Part shown: positions 1 through 10,369 of the stretch, in pieces | Numbering within the stretch: position 1 is the stretch's first letter | Layout of the letters: each line of letters opens with the position of its first letter | Source: Pectinophora gossypiella | Taxonomy: Eukaryota; Arthropoda; Insecta; Lepidoptera; Gelechiidae | Assembly (NCBI RefSeq): GCF_024362695.1 | Contig: NW_026063256.1 | Span: 124,001-188,000 of the forward strand | Reading direction: 5' to 3' | Length of the DNA: 64,000 bases | Position numbers and translations under genes: made by a program | Notes under the pieces: model-generated | The model's database searches: none | What the model was told of the DNA's origin: nothing | What the model saw: the letters and a program-made list of their open reading frames with translations, nothing else

Positions 1-44
1 TGGTCGACGACTTCCCTCAATCAGCGCTTATCGCTATCGACTTA

Positions 45-415
45 CTAGGGTCGTTTAATTCTTTCAAATATTTTTCCTCTCAGACGAGCCCTGAGCCGAG
101 GTTCGCGCCCAACTGGGCACCCACAGGCCTGTTGTCTTAAACGTTGTACCGGGTGAGAGCCTTCAGCGCTCCCCATTTGTCCGGCCAAGTAGTTAATGTC
201 ATTTGCCGCAAATCTTCGATAAGTCACGTCAAAAAAAGGTGTGTTTGTTGGCTGCTCTCGTTCGTAGCAGCGAGCGGACCTGTCCGAATGAGATCGGCAA
301 TATCGGTTCCGGACCGATGGCTGTTACCTCCCGTTCCCCTTCTGGCCAACTCGTCCGCCGCGTCGTTACCTCTTGAATCGCTGTGTCCTTTGATCCATTG
401 TAAAGTGAGGTGTTA
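45..415 (-). pseudogene. Non-LTR retrotransposon RNase H fragment
   Basis: The minus-strand reading of about 415 to 240 contains LQWIKGHSDSRGNDAADELA. This is the H...N..D signature of the C-terminal half of a type 1 RNase H, as carried by I-, R1- and LOA-like LINEs. The reading runs on without a clear end into a short sequence shared with 41,423-41,476. There is no reverse transcriptase in the preserved part and no intact start, so this is a truncated remnant. The exact LINE clade cannot be told from so little sequence. Confidence 0.6.
185..239. repeat. Short dispersed repeat, copy 1
   Basis: About 55 bp running from CAAGTAGTTAATG to AAGTCACGTCAAAAAAA is closely repeated at 41,423-41,476 in the same orientation. 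The two copies lie in unrelated contexts: a LINE remnant here, and a TIR element there. Function is unknown. Confidence 0.6.
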
Positions 416-1321
416 GTACTTGCACACCTTAGTCAGTGATTGGTGGTAACTGTGTATGAGTAGTAGTAGTTGTTTAGGGCCTGCAAAACTCTGAAAGTAT
501 TCTAATGAAACTGTCCCGTACCTAGCTAGCCATGAACGCATTCGCCGCTAGCGTGATGCCCATTTGACCTGGATGACGGTGTTAAGGGAGCCTGATATTA
601 CGTAATCATAAAATAAAGCATACTACACAAGGAGACGAGATGCATTGTAAAGTACATTTCTTTATCAACTATTAATGTAGGTAATCGACTACATTTTTGG
701 ACAAAACTTGTACAACAAAGTGACTCTGCCCACCTCAGTAGCGCAGTAAGTGTGATATTAGATATGTGTAATTACTTGTAGCTCTGTCTGGTCCATTAGG
801 GATAAAGCCGTGATTTATGTATGTTCACATCTTGTTCTATCCTATTGGTTGTGAGGTGGATAACCAACCTCGTCAATCCTAGTGCGAGGGTTATTATTGA
901 GCCGCCAAATGCCCCTGACATGGCTCATGTAACGACTACTTATTACATCAGTAAGCAGTAACCGGGACCAAAGCCCATTGTTTTTTTAACTATTGTGTTT
1001 GGAAATCTTGGCCTCACAAGGATGAAACAAAACAATTTAAAAAATATTGATTAATATGGCCATCACTGGCACGTTTACCCTTTACTAGGGCAGGCATAAA
1101 TAAAAGAGGTGGTAGCTGTTCACTCAAAAGTTAAATACCTTGAACAGCTGATTGCTACGTAGTGTTGTGCAAATTTGAATTTATTACATGAAGACCTGGA
1201 ATTCAATTGCTCATAACTAATGCAAATATGAATTTAGGCGGCCAATACTCTCGCATGTGATTTGTAGATAGTGACAGAGTAGGCACACTTCGGGTTGATA
1301 CCCCCGTTCCGTTACACCCTG
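416..1321. mobile_element. Right end of a TA-target transposon plus unclassified noncoding DNA
   Basis: The sequence ends at 1,321 with CCGTTCCGTTACACCCTG followed by TA. It abuts the PolB fragment exactly where the right-arm copy (20,240-20,244) reads GTATA. The same terminal sequence, inverted, begins at 54,721. This indicates a TA-target DNA transposon inserted in the left arm. Its other end and any transposase are not visible, and they may lie before base 1. Apart from the repeat at 726-990, I see nothing else recognisable here. Confidence 0.5.
726..990 (+). repeat. Lepidoptera-type SINE/RTE-tail repeat
   Basis: The stretch contains phrases that recur widely in moth and butterfly genomes, such as GTCCATTAGGGATAAAG, GAGGGTTATTATTGAGCCGC and ATGGCTCATGTAACGAC. 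Related sequence lies at 6,545-6,720 and 53,835-53,905 on the opposite strand, and tail-like pieces lie at 45,775-45,942 and 57,840-57,985. It is noncoding. The family assignment is from memory. Confidence 0.55.
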
Positions 1322-2116
1322 TATACAAAGCTATCGGTATCGGTATAGCACAACTTAATGCGGTTTCCATAAAATGGTTTTATTTTTGAGTAATGGAAAT
1401 CGTACATATGGCTTTTTGAGCGTTCAAGTACAGCAAAACCAATATAAATTGGTTTGTCAAGCACAATTTGTGAATGTTTCATCTGTATAGCTACCAAATT
1501 CTCAGAGAATATTGAAACACTATGGAAATTGGGACTTGCTATTAAGGTCTCTGCGCCAGTACATTTTCTAGTTAGATTATTTTTGTTTGACCACTTATTA
1601 ACCAATCGTACATCTACTCGTTGTTCTGTGTTCTCCAAAGTTTTTCCAAATATGCTGTTGTTTAATAATTTTAAAAAATCTTGTTCAAAAATAGACTGTG
1701 CTTTCTGGCGAAGTTGGGTGTTGAGATCTATGTATTTTTTAAAAAAGTTACTTTGATTAAATGTTATAGCTCTATGAATCTTTTTCAACACCAAGCCATG
1801 TTCTAAGCATTTTTTTAGATGTACGTAATGAATAACATAATTGTATTTATGATACAAATTAGGTATTAATTTTTTCGATTTTCCTCTGGGTGCAATAATT
1901 TTTTCAGGACAAAATGGAAAATCATGAATCATCATGTAAATGTGAAGGGTACGATAAGTCCACCTCAAGAATAAAACCATTTTCAGAGTCATCCATAATA
2001 TTTAAAATATTCGACTCTAAAGTTTTTAATTCAGAATCGTTCACAAATCTGAAGTTTGAATGTGGTAATGTTTGGCACATACTGTATCCATATAAATTGT
2101 TACAGTCTAAGTTAAC
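1322..2116 (-). pseudogene. PolB fragment, left arm of inverted repeat
   Basis: This encodes the C-terminal polymerase domain of a protein-primed type family B DNA polymerase. The visible motifs are motif A (LDCNNLYGYSM), motif B (KLLNNSIFGKT) and motif C (YTDTDS). It is cut right after motif C by the TA-target transposon at 1,321-1,322, and upstream of motif A by the Gypsy-A LTR. It also carries a frameshift near 1,925-1,940. The right arm (19,450-20,710) has the same frameshift, so the damage predates the duplication. It is a broken copy of the same family as the open gene at 60,391-63,933, but clearly diverged from it. Nothing here is expected to be functional. Confidence 0.85.
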
Positions 2117-2233
2117 TGTGATGTTCCACGATAAGTACATAGGTAGGTATGCGCAAGAGAAACACAACCGTTCGTTAGCTCGTTTATTGCAGAACTGCCG
2201 CATACAAGAAAATGTGTGTGTACCTACATTACA
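2117..2233 (-). repeat. Gypsy-A 3' LTR, left arm
   Basis: A 117-bp sequence read on the minus strand starts TGTAATGTAGG and ends AACATCACA. It follows a purine-rich tract (AAGGGTGGAAGAG) and contains an AATAAA. The same sequence is at 19,333-19,449. It separates the Gypsy-A reading frame from PolB, which fits a very short LTR inserted into the PolB gene. Confidence 0.7.
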
Positions 2234-2440
2234 CTCTTCCACCCTTAATTAATACTACACTAAAACTATACAATACTATAACTCATACTTAACTAAAACT
2301 TATACTTAGGTACACTCTTAACCCTACATTGTCGAACTGGTCGGGTTCGTGGCTGAGCAGGCGAGTCGGCAGGCAAGGCGTCCTGAAACAGCGGCGAGTT
2401 ATCTAGTGTGGCCTCATGTACATTTCTGCGTGGTGGTGAT
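2234..2440 (-). pseudogene. Gypsy-A pol tail, left arm (distal piece)
   Basis: Read on the minus strand, this is the last 50 or so codons of Gypsy-A pol, ending VKSVPKYKF then stop. It is interrupted at 2,441-2,445 by BEL-1 and resumes at 15,922. The uninterrupted version is in the right arm, ending at 19,273. Confidence 0.8.
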
Positions 2441-2445
2441 CCAAG

Positions 2446-2796
2446 TGTTAACACAAGAGAAGAAAATACCTGTAAGAAAGAAAACCTGAAAAGAAAAAGA
2501 TTAAAATTAGTAAAGAACAAAATATACATAGCTAAAGTTATAAAGTATATACTTACCGTCGTCGCACACGCCGCCGTCGCACCGCCCCGCCGCCGTCGTA
2601 CCGCGCATGCGCACTGCAACCCGCGCCCGCGCGCCTCTCCCCGCTAGTTCCCTACATGGCCAGTTGCCATCCAGAGTGTCCGTTGAAACCATTGTTTGTA
2701 ATATCAAGAATTGATTATAATCGTTTGAAGACTTAATTTGGAGTTATTATTAATTTCACCAAGCAAACAACCCAGCAAGTAGGAAGGTACTTAACA
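2446..2796 (+). repeat. BEL-1 5' LTR
   Basis: This 351-bp LTR has TG...CA ends. It contains a strongly GC-rich block (CGTCGTCGCACACGCC onward) that may be the promoter region. By eye it has no differences from the 3' LTR. Confidence 0.9.
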
Positions 2797-3146
2797 GTTT
2801 GGCGACCGTCGAGAAGAATCTGTAATTTGGAAAAGAAGTTCGAACCGTGCTACCTATTTAACCTTGATGACAACAAAAATCTGGAAAGATCGATGAAGCG
2901 AGCGATCGACTGAAGAGGATATTTTCAAGAAGGGAGGTTTGCCCGTTCCTTAATTATCCTTTCTACTAATCTATTTTCTTATTTCCGTATAGTTTTGAAA
3001 GTGAACAGTGTTGTAAGAACATCAATTCGTATATATTCGTATTCGTGTATGTAATTTGTATGCAAGTGCCTACCTACTTATGAAACATTCTAGAATCAAT
3101 GGACACGGCAACTCACAGGTATATTTTTAACAAGATTATTTCGTAT
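2797..3146 (+). other. BEL-1 primer-binding site and leader
   Basis: Directly after the LTR comes GTTTGGCGACCGTCGAGAAG. Its TGGCGACCGT core is the kind of tRNA-primer site seen in insect LTR elements. The rest of the stretch is noncoding leader, which resumes at 9,758 after the nested element. Confidence 0.6.
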
Positions 3147-3493
3147 TGTGATAATATTACTGCTCTCAGGTGGGGAGGTGCTCGTCGTAATCAAACAATT
3201 CAGCAATTCACTTGAATAATGTTATATTTTCATAAACAATGTTAACTCTCCAACTCTTCATAACAGATTACCGCAACCGAACCAAATTCCACGTCACCGC
3301 CTTTTAAAAAGGCGGGAAAGCGTTCCCGTTCGAAAAAGAAGAAATCAAAATAAAAAACAAATGAAATAATATGCCAGTTCCAAATTAAAAATAATAAAGT
3401 CGTGACACAGATTCACGACTTTATTCCGTCTGTTATTAAGTTATATAATCTAATAATAATTAAATAATTAAATAAACATTACGAACCCTAACA
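3147..3493 (-). repeat. Nested LTR element, left LTR
   Basis: This 347-bp LTR contains a near-perfect hairpin (AATAAAGTCGTG ... CACGACTTTATT) that may act in 3' end formation. It is probably the 3' LTR if the element is minus-oriented. Confidence 0.85.
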
Positions 3494-4136
3494 ATCGTCC
3501 ATCCTGACAACGTGTGCGTCCCCGCGCACGACACCCGGTGGAACCCTAACAATCGGTACTTTGGTCAGTTGCTCAATCTTAACAATAAATTACAGATACT
3601 TAGTAATAAATAAAACAATAATAGCAGGCTCAAATATCGTAACTGTTGTATAACTATAGTAGCAAATTATGTTACAAAGTTGCATCAGAATCTTTTAAAC
3701 AATAATCAAATAAGTAGGAACTTTACTTATTGGCATGTAGGTAATATAACATGTAGGTAAGCACAGCATTAACCATCAGGAAAAATACTACTAATAAAAC
3801 TTAAGTTTTAGTAACAAATCACACGAATAAGACAAAAAAAAATAAATTAAGAAAATTAATAACTAAAGTTGCAAATTAATTTAAAAACTAAATATGAATC
3901 ATTTAAAAAAAAAAAAAAAAAAAAAAACACTTAAAAAAAACTTACGAAAAACTTTTTTTTTTTTTTAAAAAAATACTTAAAACTTACGTTACTTTTGTAT
4001 TTCGTTAATTACAATAGTACTTAATATATTTTTAAAAACAAGATACGATGCCTATTCAATCACCTTGAAAACTTTTTAGGATCCGATCAATCGGTTACCC
4101 ATTATTAAACTAATGATTCATACAAATAATTTGTAG

Positions 4137-4605
4137 CATCCTATCTGAGCCATTCGATAAATTCTTATCAAGGCATCCAATCTGAGCTTTCATCTTTAAA
4201 TCCTTATCGAGGTCTCCAGTCTGAGCTAATCGTTAAATCCTAATCTAGGTCTCCAATCTGAGCCAATCAATAAATCGTTATCGAGATCTCCAATCTGAGC
4301 CAATCGTTAAATCCTTATCGAGGCGTCCAATCTGAGCCAATCGACAAATCTTTATCAAGGCATCCAATCTGAGCCAACCGTTAACTCCTTATCGAGGTCT
4401 CCAATCTGAGCCAATCGATAAATTCTTATCGAGGTCTCCAATCTGAGCCAATCGGTAAAACCTTATCGAGGCGTCCAATCTGAGCCAACCGATAAATCTT
4501 TATCAAGACATCCAATCTAAGCCAATCGTTAAAACCTTATCGAGGCGTCCAATCTGAGCCAATCGTTAAATCCTTATGGAGGTCTCCCATCTGAGCCAAT
4601 CGAGA
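4137..4605. repeat. 37-bp minisatellite, about 12 units
   Basis: Degenerate head-to-tail units carry the core CCAATCTGAGCCAATCGTTA followed by AATCCTTATCGAGGTCT. There are no spacers between units. It lies inside the nested LTR element. Confidence 0.85.
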
Positions 4606-6544
4606 AGTCTCGTGACAGTAGCTGAGCCTGTGTTTCTTTTGCTTTGCTCTCATCAAGACACGAACCAATCAATTCACATACTTGACCTGAAACATAGACA
4701 CTGTTCTGTAGCTATATGCCTCTCACAGTTATACAACACAAATTACAATACAACAACAAAAATGTTTAATTTGAAAAGTTGTTATCATTTACGTCTAAAA
4801 CCGCCACATACGTACAACACAACATCTTATGATCCGCAGCCAAACGTTGTTGGTCGCTTCTTTTGCGTATCGCGTAACTACTGCCTAAAATTTTATTGAC
4901 CCAATACGGTCCCAAATATGGAGGCATAAGTTTTCCTTGCTCTGTCCGTCATTATAAAAACATTTTTTTAGTTATTTTTAGAATGGGAGAATAGGAGAAT
5001 GTCTGCTGTGTCCGAAATAGAATTGCGTGATAAAACATCAACATGAGTCATTCTAGTCTCCTAAATAATGTATCGTGTCACACAAGAAATCTCATTTCTA
5101 ACATCTGAAAAACACATCTTTCCCAAAGATAAGAACATTGTCCATATACCAAGTTGCCTTGATAAAACGAGCAGAGTCCAAGATCATATTCTTCATCCGC
5201 TAGTATACAGCCAGATCGAATGGCAAACGATTGAACTCCGTCCGACCGAACTTTGCTGACCGTCCGTGATAACGATAAATAGTCCGATGACGCGAGATCA
5301 AGCGCAACAAAGCAAGCCTGGCCGCTGAGTCGTGCTATTTCATTTTCGGTCACAAGCATAATCATTTTAATAATAACATTCGATAGTCATTACACATCGT
5401 CAGCGAACCCCTCTTTTTTGCGAACTCCTAAAGTAGGACTAGCATACTCTGAAACATACTCCCTTACTACACCCGCCTCTAACATATTACCTACCATATT
5501 ACGTTCCATTTCCTTTTCCTTTATCTATTTCGTTAATAAGGACAATATACAGCTGGATGTTGGCTATTCAATAGGGTAGTTCTCAACTAGTCAAATCAGT
5601 TACCCTTCGCCAAACCCCAAAACACGAAATTACTATGGAACCCGTATAAAAAAAAAAAAAAACCCGTGAAGTCGTAGAAAAACATGCCCAAAAGTCGCAC
5701 TTATTAATTACATTTCCCTATTAAAATTCATAAAGAAGCTAAATAGAAACAAGAAAATGTTTATTTTTACCTTTAGATCTGTCTTTATTTATCAATCACA
5801 ATTTCATACCTTATCTTTGAACTAGGAAACTACCCAATTCTATGTTCATCGCTGTTAATATTAGTGCTCCCAAGTCTTAAAATGATAATGCAAAATAATA
5901 CTTGTACGTATTTATAGAGCAAATCTAATAACTGCTGCCTTTCTATGTCTGTCGCCTTACCATCCTTATCATCGTATGGTCCTGACTTTGGTCGAAGCCA
6001 CATTCATACCTCTATGGTAGGTACACCTGTCTGGTTCACTATTTACAACCCTAACCGCTCGACAAAAATAAATATAACAAGGTGGCTTTAAAACATCCAC
6101 ACGTCCATTTTGGCAATGATAAAAAGTTCTCACACGTACGACATATTGCTTATCAGATTTGTCTGCTATTCTTCAACAGAACGCTACCGTTCAACTTGAC
6201 ATGAGTCTGGGCTCTTACAGAGACTGCACCATAAACTCGACCACACCTGTTGACGTCATTTAATAATAACTTCACATTGCTACACGAACCCGGATGGGGC
6301 ACGTCATTGTCAATATCGGTCCTAAGACGGTCCGATTACTACTGGCATGTCTAATAAACTGTCATTAACGATTCTACATACAATCCGAGCATTTACTCCA
6401 TTGACACTTACATATAGCGATACCTCTTTTAACGATTGAACTATACCTTTCATTAATGAGGGAATGTACTCCCCAGTTTGGTTAAGACATCAAAGACTGA
6501 TCATCCGATTGTCCGAAAGTAAGATGTTTCGTGCTTTGAGAATC
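4606..6544. other. Noncoding interior of nested LTR element
   Basis: This is AT-rich sequence with short random ORFs and a poly-A run at about 5,649-5,661. I recognise no gene, domain or repeat family in it. Confidence 0.4.
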
Positions 6545-6720
6545 ACATTAAACCGTTGATCCCGGTTACTATTTACTGATGTAAGTATGTACTTACGTTA
6601 CGACTAGTAACGACTATGTAGTCGTTACAAAAACCATGACCTTGGCGGCCCAATAAAAACTCTGACACCTATGTTGCTGAGGTTAGCATTCCATCTCACA
6701 AACCATAGAAGGAGAAACGA
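6545..6720 (-). repeat. Lepidoptera-type SINE repeat, inverted copy
   Basis: On the minus strand this matches the repeat at 848-974: GGTGTCAGAGTTTTTATTGG, then GTAACGACTACATAG and a cytosine-rich end. Copies on both strands at unrelated loci support dispersal. Confidence 0.5.
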
Positions 6721-7177
6721 AGGAATGTTATTATGGGACTCTTAATTCATGAGCAAACAAACAAACACCATTGCCGAAATCAACAAATATTTTACTGACA
6801 GCCCATTTATACTAACTTCCTAGATAAATTCTGGTGTTGGGTAACCTTTTTAGTTATCTATAGAAATAAATGCATAATGTTTTATTTTTAATAATATCCT
6901 TAAATTCTTCTATCCTCCGCCTAACTAAAACAATTTCCAACTTGGTGACCTCTGTATGCAACAAAATGTAAATTTAATTAATGACTTGGAACAACGTATA
7001 AAACTGTCCCCTCTCCTTACATTTGTGACAAGTGATTATCTGGCCAGTGTTACCTGCTAAAACTTGAATCAACCCACTACATTAGCAATATCGAAGATCT
7101 TGTTTCTGATGGGAATTCGGTCTGGTTGATAACTATCAACCAACATATGAATCAGCCAAATATTAAATCAAATGATT

Positions 7178-7435
7178 CTAACTAGAACATTCTCTCTTTA
7201 TTTGAGAGCTGCGCTCTTGTCGGTGGAGTAATCGCCATTCCTCTCTTCTTCCCGCCAAAACCTTCACCTCCTGATACGACACGACCTGCACCTTTTCTTT
7301 TATTTGTTTCATAAATGTTCTCCTAGGTCTACCCCTTTCTGTCTTCCCTTTCATTTTTCCTAAAACTAAACTAAACTTAAAGTAAACTAAACTTTTTAAA
7401 CTAGAATCATTGTACTGCCTAAAAAATAATTGCAA
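7178..7435 (-). pseudogene. LINE ORF2 C-terminal fragment
   Basis: The minus-strand ORF contains GRPRRTFMKQIKEKVQVVSY and EEWRLLHRQ. This matches the end of non-LTR reverse transcriptase proteins common in Lepidoptera (basic GRPR segment, then W.LHRQ). Only about 55 codons are recognisable and nothing upstream remains. It is a relic inside the nested LTR element. Confidence 0.6.
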
Positions 7436-7494
7436 AAGTTCTTCGGTGTGAGAGCCAAGAAAGCTAAAATACCAGATCCTATTATTTTATCTGT

Positions 7495-7905
7495 AGGTAA
7501 CTAGCAACCCGCCCCGGCTTCGCACGGGTAGTGAGTTTGGAGTCGATAGCTATAAAAATTAAATATTTTCCATACAAACTTACTCCCCCTATTTCACCCC
7601 TTCGTAAGGATTGTTTATAAAGATAATTACCTAAATACGTTTTACTTTATTTAAATAATGGGTATTTTCTAGTAAATTAGATAACCTACTATTAACACTA
7701 GAAGTTTCGTACAAACTTTGCCACCCATTTTTATCTCCTTGGCGTTTGAATTTCGCAAAATCTCTTAATGAGTACGTACATTCTAAAGGCACCCCCAAGC
7801 AAAATTTAAGACTCCCAGCACTCGCAGTTCCTGAGACTTCGTGATGTCTTAATGACCTTTCACTTTTATAGTTAATGTATACCATGATCAATACAATCCA
7901 CTGCA
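7495..7905. repeat. Lepidoptera-type dispersed repeat
   Basis: It opens with CTAGCAACCCGCCCCGGCTT and CGCACGGGTAG. Phrases about CATACAAACTT and TTTCGCAAAATC follow. I recognise this as the end and body of a non-autonomous dispersed repeat, often classed as Helitron-like. It is noncoding. Confidence 0.55.
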
Positions 7906-8449
7906 CGTTCGCCTACATATTAACATCACATTGGTTAAACATGACATTTTTTATAATAGGTAGCAACACCTCTATCATAGGCTCCATAAATTTAAGTACA
8001 AACTAGCTCAGCATATTTTACAAAATAAGTAAATGACTATGTGGTTTTTGTGATGTGTTTTTCGCGCGATGGTTTCTGATCTAAGCCGTTATAATAAGCG
8101 ATACCTATTAAGTATGGCGGTGCGTACGACACTGTATAAATTAGTTATTAAGTTAAATTATAAGTTCTCTTCTCATGTAAGTGACTGTATGTCTTTTTTG
8201 AGAGTAAAGTATCTTTAAACCGAAGTAGTAAAAGAATAGAACTGAAGCTATCAAGTATTAGCAAGGCCCTGGAATTTCTGCATAGCAAAGTGAGTTGTGG
8301 TCTTTACATACACCGAGACACATTAGTTTACTTTTTTTTTAAACCAAACATCGGTATTGTTACCAAACAGAAATATTTTGTGATATATTAATTTCTGATA
8401 TGTGCCTCATCCCTCTATGTTTAAATATTCATAAAATATTTTTATCTAC

Positions 8450-9043
8450 GTGACCTTCTTAACTGTCCCGCGTCGTCACGTCGCTCCGCATGTCGCTCTG
8501 CATGCAATTCAGGTCGCCGCTCTGCATGCGGCTCAAACGGACGCTCAGCGTGCAGCTCAGCGCGATCCGCATGCTCCTCGGGCCGACGCTCAGGATGCAG
8601 CTCAGCCCGGCGATCCGCATGCTCCTCAGGACGACGCTCAGGATGCAGCTCAGCCCGGCGATCCGCATGCTCCTCAGGACGACGTTCAGGATGCAGCTCA
8701 GCCCGGCGATCCGCATGCTCCTCAGGACGACGTTCAGGATGCAGCTCAGCCCGGCGATCCGCATGCTCCTCAGGACGACGCTCAGGATGCAGCTCAGCCC
8801 GGCGATCCGCATGCTCCTCAGGACGACGTTCAGGATGCAGCTCAGCCCGGTGATCCGCATGCTCCTCAGGACGACGCTCAGGATGCAGCTCAGCCCGGCG
8901 ATCCGCATGCTCCTCAGGCCGATGCTCAGCATGCAGCGCACAACCTGGCTGATCGTAACCCGGCCTTAGGGTGGTTCTTCTTTATTCTGAACTTCATTAT
9001 TCTGAAATCTCGCAGAAAATACATTACATTAGTCCTTTACTAA
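8450..9043 (+). CDS. Putative 197-codon ORF made of 16-residue repeats
   Basis: The ORF is built on a 48-bp tandem unit, about seven copies from 8,581 to 8,930, encoding DAQDAAQPGDPHAPQD with A/V exchange at one position. It ends in a hydrophobic stretch (LGWFFFILNFIILKS). Because the unit length is a multiple of three and lacks stops, other frames are open across the same array (8,490-8,969 plus; 8,459-8,941 minus). The ORF may therefore be an accident of repeat expansion. There is no similarity I recognise. It lies in the nested LTR element, which otherwise lacks coding capacity. Confidence 0.3.
   Translation: MTFLTVPRRHVAPHVALHAIQVAALHAAQTDAQRAAQRDPHAPRADAQDAAQPGDPHAPQDDAQDAAQPGDPHAPQDDVQDAAQPGDPHAPQDDVQDAAQPGDPHAPQDDAQDAAQPGDPHAPQDDVQDAAQPGDPHAPQDDAQDAAQPGDPHAPQADAQHAAHNLADRNPALGWFFFILNFIILKSRRKYITLVLY
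8581..8930. repeat. 48-bp GC-rich minisatellite, about 7 units
   Basis: The units start GACGCTCAGGATGCAGCTCA and continue GCCCGGCGATCCGCATGCTC with CTCAG, differing by only a few transitions. The GC-rich composition stands out sharply from the AT-rich surroundings, which suggests recent expansion. Confidence 0.9.
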
Positions 9044-9410
9044 AAATAAACACGCTTAAAAATGTTTATACCTATTTAAAAATAATAATAATCTGAAGTT
9101 TGCTTTTGGAAAAAATATATAAGACTGACCAATTATAATTCTCAATCTATTATTACTTTAATTAGAATCATACACTTATTATAATATTATGTTTAAAATA
9201 TCGGTATAATTCATTCCTACATGTACCTATACTAACATCATCATATTACAATATGCCAAGACAGAGATTTAGTAATTAATTACTTAAAATACTTGACTTG
9301 AGTAAGAGCACATAGCGCAATAATATCATATAAAAATAAATTTACTTATTACTTATAAAAAAATGTATATTATAACTAGGCGTGTACTTAACTTTATCCC
9401 ACTTCTGAAA

Positions 9411-9757
9411 TGTGATAATATTACTGCTCTCAGGTGGGGAGGTGCTCGTCGTAATCAAACAATTCAGCAATTCACTTGAATAATGTTATATTTTCATAAA
9501 CAATGTTAACTCTCCAACTCTTCATAACAGATTACCGCAACCGAACCAAATTCCACGTCACCGCCTTTTAAAAAGGCGGGAAAGCGTTCCCGTTCGAAAA
9601 AGAAGAAATCAAAATAAAAAACAAATGAAATAATATGCCAGTTCCAAATTAAAAATAATAAAGTCGTGACACAGATTCACGACTTTATTCCGTCTGTTAT
9701 TAAGTTATATAATCTAATAATAATTAAATAATTAAATAAACATTACGAACCCTAACA
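9411..9757 (-). repeat. Nested LTR element, right LTR
   Basis: This 347-bp copy is indistinguishable by eye from 3,147-3,493. It is probably the 5' LTR on the minus strand. Confidence 0.85.
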
Positions 9758-10369
9758 GTATTTTCATGTATAATGTATCAGATTCGTAGTAATTCGTAAA
9801 TACATGTAAAATAAAGCGTGTTATAGCGTTCAATTAAACTGCATACCGCTATAAACACTGTAAAAGCTTTATAGTATTACGATCTGTATAATTCATCAAT
9901 CTGTACAACAATAGGTATAAAATATTTAATTGGAAAAAGTAAAAATACGGAATATTCTAAGTTTATGTAAACAATTTGCATTTCATTCTGTTAATTACAT
10001 AAAATTAACTTAGTAACAGTTGTAAATAAGTGTCAGTAAAGTGTAAAAACACGACATTTTCGAGTAAAAACATAAAAAGTATAAATAAGTGTATTGATCA
10101 AGTTATTGATTGTGACATTCCAGAGAGACGGAAAGGGTTCAGTAAACGTTGAGCCGTCCCATTAGCGCTTTGGTACTGAGAGCTATCTACGTCCGAGCTC
10201 CGAGTTCACTGGTTGACGAGTTTGCGGAGGATTCACAGCTGTTTTGGTAAACAAATCACCTACGCAGGTTTGCGCGCAATAAGGTATTTATCAATTTACC
10301 TTTTTATACTATATTGCGGTTGGATTAGTGAACTATTTTGTTTACTAATTAATTATTGAAACCAATACA
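9758..10369 (+). other. BEL-1 leader, second part
   Basis: This is noncoding sequence between the inserted LTR element and the gag start, AT-rich with no domain. The gag ATG at 10,370 follows AACCAATACA. Confidence 0.6.

Larger units (their letters stand above)
3147..9757. mobile_element. Nested LTR element without recognisable retroviral genes (LARD-like)
   Basis: Two 347-bp repeats at 3,147-3,493 and 9,411-9,757 have TG...CA ends (TGTGATAATATT to GAACCCTAACA) and look identical. The flanks carry the 4-bp duplication GTAT (3,143-3,146 and 9,758-9,761). The 5.9-kb interior has no gag, protease, reverse transcriptase or integrase that I can recognise, so it must be mobilised in trans if it moves. 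On the minus strand the sequence just inside the right LTR reads TTTCAGAAGTGGGAT, which resembles a primer-binding site, so the element is probably minus-oriented. The interior holds tandem repeats, a LINE fragment and dispersed repeats. Confidence 0.85.

Noticed and set aside
2293..2619. 108-codon minus-strand ORF joining LTR and gypsy tail
   Set aside because: A chance fusion across the BEL-1 insertion boundary. The same artefact occurs at 15,352-15,744.
4137..4605. CRISPR-like array of regular repeats
   Set aside because: The units are directly adjacent with no unique spacers and lie in an insect LTR element, so this is a minisatellite.
8459..8941. Minus-strand 160-codon ORF as a gene
   Set aside because: It is open only because the 48-bp array lacks stops in this frame. 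It is a shadow of the repeat.
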